A stretch of 64,000 nt of DNA from Scheffersomyces stipitis CBS 6054 (GCF_000209165.1 NC_009042.1:992001-1056000), one strand, 5' to 3'; counted from the stretch's first letter, positions 29,182 through 40,018 are shown. The notes: generated by a model from the sequence alone, not told the origin. A program made the numbers and translations.

Positions 29182-30655
29182 ATATTCAACTTTAAACCAA
29201 TCATATAAACTCGACTTGCATCACTTCCTTTCTTTTCCGTTGTATAATTTTCTTCTAGTATGGTTCTTCCAAAAAGTCGGGTATAAACAAGGCTACTGAT
29301 TCCACATCTACAAATCAAAATATTTTGATTTTATCTTTCGTCATCTTTCGTACTTCTTCAGCATTAATTTTATTCAATTTTTCGAGTCGGACGAGCTTCA
29401 GAACTCATAATTTTATTCTAGTATAGGTTTATCTAATAGAACATCCATATAATTTTAATTATTGTACAGAATATACAATAGGAATATCTCGGCCCGTACG
29501 CGTTCAATTTCTCCGTCATTTAAAATGTACAGTACGGTATTTTCTATATAGACGTATTTTTTTGTCTTATCGAGATTCGTACGACTTTGGGCTGGAGAGG
29601 ACGAGTTCAGTCTTGCCGACTTCAATTAAATCGTAGCACTTTATATAGCTAATTAATTCTAAATCTATCTTGAAGAGCCCAACGTTAGAATAGGTAGTAT
29701 AAATCTATCAGCGCTAACTGCTAACATCAATTCGTTCGTGAATAGCGTATTCTGTTGAAGTAAGTTGTGACCACTGCCAAAAGCCAAAGAGCTTGATATA
29801 GCCATTGTTAATTTTCTTAGAAAGCGGTGTAGGAGAAGCCAAAAACGATGGTAGGGATATCTACAATCATCAGGTGTCCTAGAGCCGTTGACTCATCCTT
29901 TTACAACATATGAACACATGTTTCAACGAATTATATATGAACAGAATTCAAAATCATTGAAGAACTTGACGACACTTAACAATTGACGCTGCATCTGATA
30001 AAGCAGCGGAACTTTTGACCTCATACAGACGCTCAGCTAATTCACTAAATACATAACTATATTGCAAATTCCAATTTAACGAACAATAAGGATCTACCTA
30101 CAGGAATTAAAGCACGCCTGTTACTGGGTATTACACCGTGATTTTGTTATCTTTTGGACCACTGGCAGATAAGAGTCCAAGAAATTCGAAAATGTCAACT
30201 ATTCAAATATTTTCTACATATTTAAGAACGGATGATCTCCAAACTCCATAGAAAGTCCTCGTACCTTATTGAGTTCGAGAAAGTTTTTTGGCCATAATTT
30301 AGACAGATAGTGATATCAACTAAAAGAACTCGGAGTTTAGCGTAATCAAGACCACACCCACTTTTATGAACTGGTTTTGATTAGATAAGAACGTAGGTTG
30401 CAATTTGCGTGTCAAATTAGGATATTCCGCAACCAAAAATGATACCGCCAACAATGGCCCTTGATACTATTGTTTTAGATTATATGTGTAGATAACTTAT
30501 TAAGGAGATACGGAATATAGAACCTAAATAGGTTTCTGATCAAATAAAGGAAGTCGAAACGGAATTGGGCTTGTAGATCAAGGGGTATAAGATCAAGGTA
30601 AAGTAGAAGGTCAAAATCTTTACGAAAAGTCAACCACTAGCACTAAAAATCAATT
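29182..30655. other. Adhesin 3' region and promoter of the DAL5-like gene
   Basis: 1.5 kb AT-rich spacer. GATAAG occurs at 30168-30173 and 30384-30389, with GATAA at 29998 and TTATC at 30147, suggesting GATA-factor (nitrogen) control of the downstream permease. An ACGCGT is at 29498-29503. No gene seen. Confidence 0.5.
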
Positions 30656-32251
30656 ATGCCTGGGGACAAAGAGAAAAATGTCCATGAGACAAACATTACT
30701 GCTGTTGCCTCATTCACTCGACAAGACATTGGCAAGAATGAGAATGTCATTACCACAATCATCTCTCCTTTTACCTCACATGAAGTGAAACTTACTGGCG
30801 ATGTCGATGAAGCATTGAAATTTGCCTTGGACCATTCGGATGCACAAGTGGTATTGACTCCAGAAAGAGATAGAAAGTTACTTTGGAAGATCGATTTACA
30901 CTTGATGCCTATTTTATGTTTATTGTACTGTTTCCAGTTCATGGATAAATTGTCCAATTCCTATGCTTCAGTTTTGGGATTGAGAACAGACTTGAGCATG
31001 CAAGGGGATATGTATTCGTGGACTGGCTCTGCGTTTTACATCGGCTATTTGGTTTTTGAATTTCCAGCATCCCGACTCTTGCAGAAGTTCCCAGTGGCAA
31101 AGACACTTTCTATTTTCATCATTCTCTGGGGTATTATCTTGATGCTCCATGCTACTCCACAGTATCCTGGCTTTATTGCCTTGAGAACTATCTTGGGTAT
31201 GCTTGAAAGTTCCGTAACTCCAGCTAACCTTCTAATTACGGGTAGTTTCTACAGAAAGGAAGAAGTATTTCTCCGAGTTGCTTTATGGTTTTCTAGTAAC
31301 GGTATAGGCACAATGCTTGGCTCTGGTGCTATAGCTCATAGCTTGGTCCAGTACGAGGACTCATATAGTATCGCTCCTTGGAAACTTACTTTTATTATAA
31401 CAGGAGCTTTGACGGTCGTAATTGGATTCATATTTATGTTCCATGTTCCAGATACCCCTGCAAATGCCTGGTTTCTTAATGAAGAAGAGAAAATGTTGGT
31501 TGTCGAAAGAATTAGAGCAAATCAACAAGGGTTCGGAAACAAGCACTTCAAGATGCACCAGTTTAAGGAAGCCATGTTCGACATAAAGACATGGTTGATT
31601 GCACTTTTTGCATTTGCTTCCAACATTCCCAACGGAGGGATTACCAATTTTGGAAGCATTTTGTTAACAGAAGATCTAGGTTACTCCGTACCTGAAGGTT
31701 TGTTGATGCAAATTCCCGCTGGTGCAGTGGAATTCGTAGGATGCTCACTCTTGGCTTTCGCAGCCAGTTATGTTGCAAAAAAGAGATTATTCTGGGCCAT
31801 GGTGGGTACAGTCATCGCAGTTGTAGGAGAATGCTTTTTAGCATTTAGTAACAACCATAAGCTCCAACTTGCCGGTTATATCCTCTACTCAATTGCCCCC
31901 GTTGGGTTTATCTGTCTCTTATCGATTATTTCTTCGAATGTTGCTGGGCATACTAAGAAAGTGACTACAAATGCAATTTACTTGGTGAGCTACTGTGTTG
32001 GGAATCTTATCGGCCCACAGACTTTCCTAGAAAGAGAGGCTCCCAACTACAAGACAGCCAAAATTTGTATTGCTGCCTTTGGAGTGTTTTCTATAGCCAT
32101 CCTCGGTGCTATCTGGTTTGTATACTGGTTTGATAACAGATCACGTGATCGGATGAGTAGTGATGCCGCTGAAGACTTTGCGCTTATTGACAACCACGAA
32201 TTCGCGGATTTGACCGATAAGGAAAATCCTTTATTCAGATACGAGTTGTAG
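30656..32251 (+). CDS. DAL5-like major facilitator permease (anion:cation symporter family)
   Basis: 531-residue, 12-TM MFS protein of the Dal5/Tna1/Yct1/Seo1 family, which carries allantoate, nicotinate, cysteine or other organic anions and some dipeptides with protons across the plasma membrane. A cytosolic N-tail of about 85 residues is followed by KIDLHLMPILCLLYCFQFMDK (TM1, the family's LMP...DK signature), WTGSAFYIGYLVFEFPASRL (TM2), RTILGMLESSVTPA and a central loop DTPANAWFLNEEEK-x-x-x-ERIR, all characteristic. The C-tail is short and acidic (DKENPLFRYEL). Substrate cannot be assigned from sequence. It is flanked by the adhesin and two peptide transporters; GATAAG sites upstream suggest nitrogen regulation. 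A TCACGTGA palindrome (32141-32148) falls inside the coding region near its end. Confidence 0.9.
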   Translation: MPGDKEKNVHETNITAVASFTRQDIGKNENVITTIISPFTSHEVKLTGDVDEALKFALDHSDAQVVLTPERDRKLLWKIDLHLMPILCLLYCFQFMDKLSNSYASVLGLRTDLSMQGDMYSWTGSAFYIGYLVFEFPASRLLQKFPVAKTLSIFIILWGIILMLHATPQYPGFIALRTILGMLESSVTPANLLITGSFYRKEEVFLRVALWFSSNGIGTMLGSGAIAHSLVQYEDSYSIAPWKLTFIITGALTVVIGFIFMFHVPDTPANAWFLNEEEKMLVVERIRANQQGFGNKHFKMHQFKEAMFDIKTWLIALFAFASNIPNGGITNFGSILLTEDLGYSVPEGLLMQIPAGAVEFVGCSLLAFAASYVAKKRLFWAMVGTVIAVVGECFLAFSNNHKLQLAGYILYSIAPVGFICLLSIISSNVAGHTKKVTTNAIYLVSYCVGNLIGPQTFLEREAPNYKTAKICIAAFGVFSIAILGAIWFVYWFDNRSRDRMSSDAAEDFALIDNHEFADLTDKENPLFRYEL

Positions 32252-32617
32252 GATTGATACGATTTAGAAATATCGTAAAATGTGTAGGTGAGTGATCAGA
32301 GAACAATTCGTATTTAATCATTTAATAAACGTAGATCTTCATGAATAATATGTTGAAAATAGAAGATTCTTGCATATATTGCATGCTAGTCATTTTCTCA
32401 CGTGCATGAAAAACTGCAATTCATTTAATTTTAGGCTTCTTAATGCATGCATCTATACAGAAGCTTTTGAGCTTTTGCAACTCTTCGAATAGACTACTTC
32501 CAACTTTTTCTAAAATTTCAATCATGAATGCATTAAGATCTCTGACTATTAAACACAAGTCGGTGTTACGAATATAGTATATATGTGTATAAATAAGTAC
32601 GACGCATGCGGGAAGTA
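32252..32617. other. Convergent spacer DAL5-like / PTR2 copy A
   Basis: 366 bp of AT-rich sequence between two 3' ends, with a CACGTG at 32399-32405 region and two GCATGCA-type stretches. No gene seen. Confidence 0.5.
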
Positions 32618-34351
32618 CTAAGCAAGTCCCTTGTATGAATTAGCAGAAGGAATTGGCTGAAGACCATCGAGGGTAGGCTTTTTGTATTCTTCTTCTGTTG
32701 CGTATTCCAACCTGTTGAATTCATCTTCCTTGTAGTTGTAGTGCTTGAAGCAGAACCAAAAGATCCACCCAGCAATGAAACAGGCAGTTGCCAAACCAGT
32801 GTAGGTCCAGACCATCTTTGGATCTTCAGAAGTGGATGACAAAGCAATACCAAGAGCAGATCCGAAAGCGTTTGTAACCAAAAAGAGAGAAGTGATAAAC
32901 GACTTCATGGAAACTGGAGCCTTTGTGTAGGCATATTCCAAACCAGTAACGGAGGCAAAAATTTCTGACATGGCAATCAAGAAGTAAGCAGGAGCTTGAA
33001 TGGCAACGTGAATGTGGTTTGGAACAGTCTTGAACTCAGGTGCACAAGCTTTTGGAAAGTTGTAACATGGACCAGCCTGGTAGATGTAATGTTGCAAGAC
33101 GGCGGCATAGACCATAGCACCTGTAGCGAACATGAAACCAAAGAAGATCTTTGTGATAGCCTTGAAAGGAGTGAATCTTCTGATGAATGGGTAAACAAAT
33201 CTTTCACAAATAGGGATAAATACAATAATCGACATCGAGTTAATTGCCTGCAAAATATCGTTTGGCAAGCCATGCAATTCCATTTGACCAGCTTGAGAAA
33301 TGAAATTGTTAGTCATTTGTCCATAGGTGACCCAGTAGATAGGGTAAAAGACAAACACCTTACAACCGTAAATGGCTCTTCTGACTTCTTCAACAAACTT
33401 GTCACTCCATGGGTAATTCTTCTCTGGGTTGTTGGATGGCTTGGCAGCTTCCAAGTTAAAACCGTTTCTCAAACCAATCCAGGCACACTTGAAGGTCTTG
33501 TTGACGATCTTGTCACTGACAGGGGTCTTAATGTATTGGTTTCTTCCCAAGGCAAGAGCAGCAAGAGCGATGAAGAAGAAACAAAATGGCAACAAGTAGG
33601 CAGCCCAGAATCCAACGTGATGTTCCAATTGAGTGGTAGCGATGACTGACAAAGAGCCAACATTAATCATAAGGTAGAAGAACATGAAAACATTCTGGAT
33701 AGTGATGTGAGGGTCGACAATGACTCTTTCTCCAGATTTCAAAACCTTGATGTGTGGTTTTACCTTTGGAACTTGATCGGCAATTAATGGGGAAACGTTA
33801 GACTTGACACCACCGGTTGCAAAACCAATTATGATAATAGCAGCAATAAAACCACCAGTAGCAGTCGTCTTAGAGGTGATGGCAGGAATGGATGTAATGA
33901 ACAAAATGAAGATACCAATGATGTAGACAATACAGAAAACAAAGATGGTATTGAATTTTCCCAAGTAAGTATCAGCCAACCAACCACCAAAGATTGGGGT
34001 AACGTAACACCAAAATTGGAAGAAGTATGATAATGCTGTAGCACCTTGCTGATTCAAACCCAAGATACCCTTTGGTGAATCTTCTGGAGTGTTTTGCATA
34101 TAGTTTTGGAATGGAGCAGATAAACCATAGTAGGAGAATCTTTCTGCCAATTCGACAATTGCAACTAACCAACATCTTAAGGGGATGTTGCCAGAGACAT
34201 GTCTCAAGGTCTTCATTTCCTCTTCAGATGGCAATTCTCTACCCTCATCATCAATGTCATTGGAGATCACACTGGGGTCGCGGAGGATGTCACTATCCTG
34301 TTTTTGCAATTCAGAATCTGTGGGGAGTTTCTCGTCCGATAAGTTAGACAT
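32618..34351 (-). CDS. PTR2-type di/tripeptide transporter, copy A
   Basis: 577-residue proton-coupled oligopeptide transporter (POT/PTR family, Ptr2-like), 12 TM, importing di- and tripeptides at the plasma membrane. Evidence: the ExxER motif VELAERFSYYGLSAPFQNYM in TM1, LSYFFQFWCYVTPIFGGWLAD (PTR2 signature 1), GGVKSNVSPLIADQ, the signature-2 region FMFFYLMINVGSLS, and SEIFASVTGLEYAYTKAPVSMKS late in the protein. An acidic N-tail of about 60 residues (LSDEKLPTDSE, EEEMKTLRHVS) and a C-tail follow the fungal pattern. It heads the same way as copy B, 1 kb apart, and the two share stretches of identical DNA. ATG at 34349-34351; TATATAAA on the minus strand 79-86 bp upstream. Confidence 0.95.
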   Translation of the reverse strand: MSNLSDEKLPTDSELQKQDSDILRDPSVISNDIDDEGRELPSEEEMKTLRHVSGNIPLRCWLVAIVELAERFSYYGLSAPFQNYMQNTPEDSPKGILGLNQQGATALSYFFQFWCYVTPIFGGWLADTYLGKFNTIFVFCIVYIIGIFILFITSIPAITSKTTATGGFIAAIIIIGFATGGVKSNVSPLIADQVPKVKPHIKVLKSGERVIVDPHITIQNVFMFFYLMINVGSLSVIATTQLEHHVGFWAAYLLPFCFFFIALAALALGRNQYIKTPVSDKIVNKTFKCAWIGLRNGFNLEAAKPSNNPEKNYPWSDKFVEEVRRAIYGCKVFVFYPIYWVTYGQMTNNFISQAGQMELHGLPNDILQAINSMSIIVFIPICERFVYPFIRRFTPFKAITKIFFGFMFATGAMVYAAVLQHYIYQAGPCYNFPKACAPEFKTVPNHIHVAIQAPAYFLIAMSEIFASVTGLEYAYTKAPVSMKSFITSLFLVTNAFGSALGIALSSTSEDPKMVWTYTGLATACFIAGWIFWFCFKHYNYKEDEFNRLEYATEEEYKKPTLDGLQPIPSANSYKGLA

Positions 34352-35362
34352 AGTTAAGTACTAATATTTGAGATTATTGGATAATAGATTTACATGATTG
34401 AAACTTAACGCCAGAGAAAATCGTAAGTATTTATATAGCAATGTCACGTTGAGGCATCGAATCAGCAACAGTGGCAGCAGCATCTCAAACACACTTCCAG
34501 CCAACTGCATCTCTGAAAAATACTTAGTCACCATAATAATAATAATAAGAATAATATTAATTGTGTTGGAGAAAATTAAAATGCCCTGCGATAACGAAGT
34601 TAACTGGGATTTCCAAGCTTTATTTCTTAACGTACAATCGAATGGCTCTACGGTTTTTGCCTAGATAAGACAACCTAAGACAATTGTCGTCGAGCCACTA
34701 CTGGAGAATTATGGAACAAGAAAAGTCTTTGAATGGTGCCAAGCCTGAGAATATGGAGTCGAAAGGCATTTTGAAGGTAGCACAGGAATTATGGTTCGCA
34801 TTATTTTCTTGGAACCTAAATGCCCCAAATGAAACAATCCTGAGATTAGGCTGCGAATCTACCCTACCTAGTGACCAAGGGACGAGGCTGAACTACGAGC
34901 ATGAAGGCTCATTCCAGGAGGCGCGTCTCTTACGGTTTACTCTTTTGGAATCAACTGATGATTAATATTTTCTGCAATATTGAAAAATATAATTTGCATT
35001 ATTCCGGAAAAAAAAGAAAAGATCGGGGATGACTATCAAGTCAAATGTGTTATCTTCACCATGGATATCTGAAGCAGGGGTGTTTGTCCCACGACTTTTC
35101 CTACTTATCAGAAAATATCAGAATAGGAAATATACCAGGGTAGGAAAATACAATCTAGAAACTTTAGATTAATTTCGGAAAAACTTATTATGCTTGATTT
35201 TATTAATTATTATACAGAGATGTGAGGACATTCTATAGAAGTTTTATGAATGAAATGTTATGAATGAAGAAAGCCTGTCCTTATAAATACAATGAAAACG
35301 CTCGATTGCGTAGTCCTCTCGGATTTGCATAGTCGTAAAGTAGAAAGAAATGTCAAATTTCC
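34352..35362. other. Spacer between tandem PTR2 genes
   Basis: Holds the promoter of copy A and the 3' region of copy B, plus an ATA-rich microsatellite near 34533-34560. A 93-codon open frame (34684-34965, plus) has no recognisable domain and is not called. Confidence 0.5.
34430..34437 (-). promoter_or_regulatory. TATA box of PTR2 copy A
   Basis: TATATAAA on the minus strand about 80 bp upstream of the ATG. Confidence 0.55.
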
Positions 35363-37075
35363 TTATGCAAGACTCTTGACGGAGTGTGACAATGAAGTAA
35401 CAGGCACAATGTTTCTTTCTTCTTCGTCATCGTATTCTAAAGCGTTCAATTCGTCTTCCTTGTAGTTGTAGTGCTTGAAACACAACCAGAAAGCAATACC
35501 GGCAATGAAACAAGAAACTGCCAATCCACTGTAGGTCCAGACCATCTTGGGGTCCTCAGAAGTGGATGACAAAGCAATACCAAGAGCAGATCCGAAAGCA
35601 TTCATCAACAAGAAAAGGGACATAATGAACGACTTCATGGAAACTGGAGCCTTTGTGTAGGCATATTCCAAACCAGTAATAGAAGCCAAAATCTCAGAAA
35701 TAGCAATCAAGAAGTAAGCTGGAGCTTGAATGGCAACGTGAACACGGTTTGGAACGTTAAGGTATTGTGGAGCACAAGCCTTTGGATGGTCGTAACATGG
35801 GCCGGTCTTGTAAATGTAGTGTTGCAAGACGGCGGCGTATACCATGGCACCAGCACCAAACATGAAACCCCAGAAAATCTTAGTGATAGCCTTGAAAGGA
35901 GTGAATTTTCTGATGAATGGGTATACAAGTCTTTCAAAGATAGGAATGAAGATAATAATGACAAGCGAATCGATAGCTTGCAAGATATCGTTAGGCAAAC
36001 CGTGCAATTCCATTTGACCTGCTTGGGAGACGAAGTTGTTCAACATTTGACCGTAAACAACCCAGTAGATAGGGTAGAAAACAAAAACCTTACAAGCGTA
36101 AACAGATCTGACAACTTCATCAACGAAATGGTCGTTCCATGGGAATTCTTTTTCTGGGTTCATGGATGGTCTAGCAGCGTCCATGTTGAAACCGTTTCTC
36201 AAACCAATCCAGGCACACTTGAAGGTTTTGTTGATCACTTTGTCACCAACTGGAACCTTGACATATTGGTTTCTGCCGAGAACAAGGGCAAGAAGGGCAA
36301 TAAAGAAGAAACAAAATGGCAATAAGTAAGCAGCCCAGAAACCAACGTGAGCTTCTAATTGAGTGGTAGCAATGACAGACATGGAACCAATGTTAATCAT
36401 AAGATAGAAGAACATGAAAACATTTTGAATGGTAATATTAGGGTCTTGAATGACTCTTTCACCAGACTTCAATACCTTAATAACAGGGTGAGTTTTTGGA
36501 ATTTGATCGGCGATCAAAGGAGAGACGTTTGACTTGACACCACCGGTAGCAAGACCGATAATGATGATAGCAGCCACGTAACCACCAAGAGCAGTAGTAC
36601 GGCTAGTAATTGAAGGAAGAGAAGTGATGAAAAGAATGAAAATACCGACGATGTAGATAACACAGAAAACAAAGATAGTCTTGTACTTTCCCCAGTAAGT
36701 ATCAGCAATCCAACCACCCAAAATTGGGGTAACGTAACACCAAAATTGGAAGAAGTAAGATAAGGCTGTAGCACCTTGTTGGTTCAAACCCAAGACACCC
36801 TTTGGTGAATCTTGAGGGGTATTTTGCATATAGTTTTGGAATGGAGCAGATAAACCATAGTAGGAGAATCTTTCTGCCAATTCGACAATTGCAACTAACC
36901 AACAAGAAATAGGAATAGATTCAGAGACATGTCTCAAAGTCTTCATTTCATCTTCAGTTGGAGTTCTGCCTTCATCCTCAACGCTAGGGTTGGTAGCAGC
37001 TTGGAGATCAGTCTCGGAACTGGAGAATTGCTTGTCTAAGGATTCCACCTTTTCGTCTTGAGCACTCACGGACAT
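35363..37075 (-). CDS. PTR2-type di/tripeptide transporter, copy B
   Basis: 570-residue paralogue of copy A with the same motifs: VELAERFSYYGLSAPFQNYM, LSYFFQFWCYVTPILGGWIAD, GGVKSNVSPLIADQ and LEYAYTKAPVSMKS. The two proteins align end to end with no large gap, and differ mainly in the N-tail, in loops and in the C-tail. The open frame runs upstream of the first ATG to a TTG (37099), but the first ATG is at 37073-37075 and gives an N-tail matching copy A; I use that start. TATAAAAG lies about 100 bp upstream. Tandem orientation and 1-kb spacing indicate a local duplication. Substrate range between the copies may differ, which cannot be read here. Confidence 0.95.
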   Translation of the reverse strand: MSVSAQDEKVESLDKQFSSSETDLQAATNPSVEDEGRTPTEDEMKTLRHVSESIPISCWLVAIVELAERFSYYGLSAPFQNYMQNTPQDSPKGVLGLNQQGATALSYFFQFWCYVTPILGGWIADTYWGKYKTIFVFCVIYIVGIFILFITSLPSITSRTTALGGYVAAIIIIGLATGGVKSNVSPLIADQIPKTHPVIKVLKSGERVIQDPNITIQNVFMFFYLMINIGSMSVIATTQLEAHVGFWAAYLLPFCFFFIALLALVLGRNQYVKVPVGDKVINKTFKCAWIGLRNGFNMDAARPSMNPEKEFPWNDHFVDEVVRSVYACKVFVFYPIYWVVYGQMLNNFVSQAGQMELHGLPNDILQAIDSLVIIIFIPIFERLVYPFIRKFTPFKAITKIFWGFMFGAGAMVYAAVLQHYIYKTGPCYDHPKACAPQYLNVPNRVHVAIQAPAYFLIAISEILASITGLEYAYTKAPVSMKSFIMSLFLLMNAFGSALGIALSSTSEDPKMVWTYSGLAVSCFIAGIAFWLCFKHYNYKEDELNALEYDDEEERNIVPVTSLSHSVKSLA

Positions 37076-38895
37076 TACAATAAAATAAGGATTGTACAAT
37101 AGTGGCTAAGAAAAAACCAAGAAAACCAAGAAAAATGTGCTATTTTGAAACGATTTGGAGATCCAATAGACTTTTATAGTAGCAGGGGACCTGCGATGAA
37201 GAATTGGCTTCAGCCTGTCTTACATTTAGTCATAATGCACAACAGATGGGGTATTCATTATCTACCAATCACAATGAGCAATTAATATGCAGCTGGAATT
37301 GGGATCTACAAATAGACGAATATTTGACGGGGAATTCCTTTTTTTTTCCATGTTGTAGTCCTGTTAACGGACGGCTATTATCATCATATGCAAAGTGTCG
37401 TGACCAATAACCGTTGGGGGGGACCGCATCAGACCACAAAGCCCTGATTTCTCTGAAAAAGCGAAATTATAACCACCAAACTGGAAAAGCTATGCGTTGG
37501 AATTACTATTTCTCGGGAAGAAAAAAAGCAATCAAAAGGCTTTTTCGTATGTGGTCGTACACTTTAAGCGCTAAAGCATAGGGCATTTTTCCCTGAGTCC
37601 TGCCTGTATGACCAAGAAAAACCTTCGATGCGGCTCTGATATTAATGAAATATTTTTTAGACGCATCTCTCTGCGTAAATTACTTTTTCCTCATCTCGTG
37701 ACAAAGCCGACCCGAAACCAATTGCTGTTTTCAGCTCGAACGGCTCCAATTCCGTTAGGCGTTTGTTGTATGGCATGATGGTTGTGGGACCAACCTGGAC
37801 TAGATTCTTCTCGAGGTTCCATTTTTGGATTGCTATTGCGGAGACCATCTGACGTCAAACCTTTGTGTACGTCATTTTGTAGCACTAACTCTGGCTATTC
37901 TTGTCATACTTGGTGATTTGTGTTAGAACCTCGTGAGGCAATTGCAATGTAGCCTCTACAAATAGCCAGGGCCGAAGAAAAGTTGTACTGGACCGGTTAA
38001 GGACAACCGTATCCTGTAATGGTCCCCATTCGGCTTCGGGGTGCTAGTCCAATCTCCGCTTCAGGAGCTCATAATGACTTGTTTGACATTTATTTTAGAT
38101 TTCGAGATGGGGCATCTTTCACTATAGTTAGATTTTTTTCTAAGTGAATCAAATTTCAATAAGCGACGGGATTTCTCACTACTTATAAACAATTCGAAGA
38201 CAGCATGTACCTGTGAAACTGTGGAGGCCGAGTTTGCCGAACCGAATATTGAACAGTTCGACTGATAAGCCCAAAGCACATAATCTGGTTGCTTGACTGT
38301 GGTCTTGCCTGTACATACAACAAACTTGTTCAGATAGCGCTGCCGGTCGAGATCCTGATGAGTGAACGGCACCAAAATTTTGCATATTGGGTCAAGCTAT
38401 TTAGTGCAGAAAGGGTATTTTGGCTTCAAATCGTAGAGTGGCATTAAACCGGAGCGAATAAGTGGTGCAAATAGGGGTGCCTTTAGTCATATTGCCTTAT
38501 GGTGCTTTTAGAATCTCGTTTCGTTCATGCAAGTTTGATTTCGTGTGATTTCACAATCTCAATTGTTAGGAGTAGATACAGATCGTCATACTAGTATAGC
38601 GGTGTTGGCAAATGGAAAGAAATATTAGCAATATGAAAAGCGTAGGGTACCTAAGAAGCAATTATTCTTATTTACGAGTGGCAGTGCATTGTGTAAGCAG
38701 CACATCAATAGCCATCCTAAATACGAATGTCCCCGTATGTGAACCTCAATACGTAATATATCTATAGCATTAATTATATGTAAGTAGCAAAAAATATCTA
38801 GAACAACGACAAATGCACCAATAATAATTATATGTGAACCTCAAGCAATAATCAGAAGTAATAATACATAAATCTGTATTAGCTCAGATCTATCT
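37076..38895. other. 1.8-kb spacer upstream of PTR2 copy B
   Basis: Promoter of PTR2 copy B at the left, 3' flank of MEU1 at the right. The open frames in the middle (for example 38061-38375, minus) lack an ATG start or any recognisable motif. I see no RNA gene or repeat of note. Confidence 0.5.
37171..37178 (-). promoter_or_regulatory. TATA box of PTR2 copy B
   Basis: TATAAAAG on the minus strand, 96-103 bp upstream of the ATG at 37075. Confidence 0.55.
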
Positions 38896-39894
38896 CTAGT
38901 GAATGGGCCAGTAGCCAGGAAATAAGAAGTGCATCTTTTCTAAGAGCTCCTTCTTAACACCGTGAGTGCTGGTGGATACCGAGAACTTCATCGAGCCCAC
39001 CAAATCGTCGCCCAATCCGGTACCATTGTTGAACTCGTCGCTGACGAGATCGATCAATTTTGCAGCTAACTTACAAGCGTTTGCAGAGTTTGCCTTCAAG
39101 TTTCCTACGACTGTTTCAACTGTCACTGGCTCTTCGTCTTCGTTCCACGAATCGTAATCAGTAGACATACAAATCATCTGGTAGGCGATTTCTGCTTCAC
39201 GTGCCAACTTAGCTTCTGGTAACACAGACATGTTGATAACAGAGCCTCCCCAGGATCTGTACAATCTAGACTCGGCTCTCGTACTGAACTGAGGACCTTC
39301 CATACAGATGATAGTCAAGTCCTCTCCCTTGTTGGTCTTCTCCTTGGAATGCAAAACCGGAGTAGCTCCGGAATCAAAGCCTTCCAAGAAACCTTCGGAA
39401 GGAATATTGTCAGAGATCAACTTGTTTAACTTGAGGTCAAATGGCTCACCGAACATGGCATGGGCAACGAACCCTTTTTCAAAAAATGTCGAAGGTCTGA
39501 TTCCCTTGGTTCTGTCAATGACTTGGGTTGGAACAACGAAGTCACGAGGCTTTATCTCAGGTTGAAGGGATCCAACAGCAGAAAAGGCAATGATAGCCTT
39601 GACCCCGATGCTCTTCAAAGCAGCAATGTTTGCTCTAGAGGGTACATCCGAAGGTAACAAGTCATGATGTTGACCGTGTCTGGCCAAGAAAGCAACAGGA
39701 AATCCACTCTCAGTCTCGGAAATGGTAATTGGGCCAGAAGGAAAACCCCAGGGAGTTGAAATGGTCAATCTAGCAACTGGCTTCAAGTTGGGCAAGTCGT
39801 ACAAACCAGTACCACCGATCACAGCCAACTGAACTTTACCATCAAAGTGATGTGGCAATTGGGTAACGTCAATTTTCTCCCTGTGCACAGACAT
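38896..39894 (-). CDS. MEU1: S-methyl-5'-thioadenosine phosphorylase
   Basis: 332-residue enzyme that cleaves methylthioadenosine, the by-product of polyamine synthesis, to adenine and methylthioribose-1-phosphate in the methionine salvage pathway. MTAP-specific motifs: VIGGTGLYDL, TPWGFPSGP, LARHGQHHDLLPSDVPSRANI, FSAVGSLQPEIKPRDFVVP, EGPQFSTRAESR and NMSVLPEAKLAREAEI. Length matches Meu1 (337). The first ATG is at 39892-39894 (MSVHREKID). The frame stays open upstream for about 24 codons to a stop at 39967-39969, and the stretch from a TTG at 39951 reads as a basic, acid-free leader; see findings. TATAAAAG is 117 bp upstream of the ATG. Two TCACGTGA boxes lie in the divergent promoter, consistent with sulfur-linked regulation. 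Confidence 0.96.
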   Translation of the reverse strand: MSVHREKIDVTQLPHHFDGKVQLAVIGGTGLYDLPNLKPVARLTISTPWGFPSGPITISETESGFPVAFLARHGQHHDLLPSDVPSRANIAALKSIGVKAIIAFSAVGSLQPEIKPRDFVVPTQVIDRTKGIRPSTFFEKGFVAHAMFGEPFDLKLNKLISDNIPSEGFLEGFDSGATPVLHSKEKTNKGEDLTIICMEGPQFSTRAESRLYRSWGGSVINMSVLPEAKLAREAEIAYQMICMSTDYDSWNEDEEPVTVETVVGNLKANSANACKLAAKLIDLVSDEFNNGTGLGDDLVGSMKFSVSTSTHGVKKELLEKMHFLFPGYWPIH

Positions 39895-40010
39895 CTTAGC
39901 AGACTTTCGGGTGAGCTTATTAACAAAGGAAACAAAACGTCGCTGGAGCAATTCGACTGTTTTTGTTCACTTGGTGGCCACTGGATCTGAATCTGGCACC
40001 GTGGGCTTGA

Positions 40011-40018
40011 CTTTTATA
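40011..40018 (-). promoter_or_regulatory. TATA box of MEU1
   Basis: TATAAAAG on the minus strand, 117-124 bp upstream of the MEU1 ATG. Confidence 0.5.

Noticed and set aside
37076..37099. N-terminal extensions starting at TTG for PTR2 copy B, the GAP1-type permease, BAT, PhzF and DGA1
   Set aside because: In each case an ATG lies 4-14 codons downstream and gives the family-typical N-terminus; only MEU1's extension has presequence-like character.
38061..38375. 104-codon minus-strand frame downstream of MEU1
   Set aside because: Starts at a TTG and has no usable ATG before its last few codons; composition is unremarkable.
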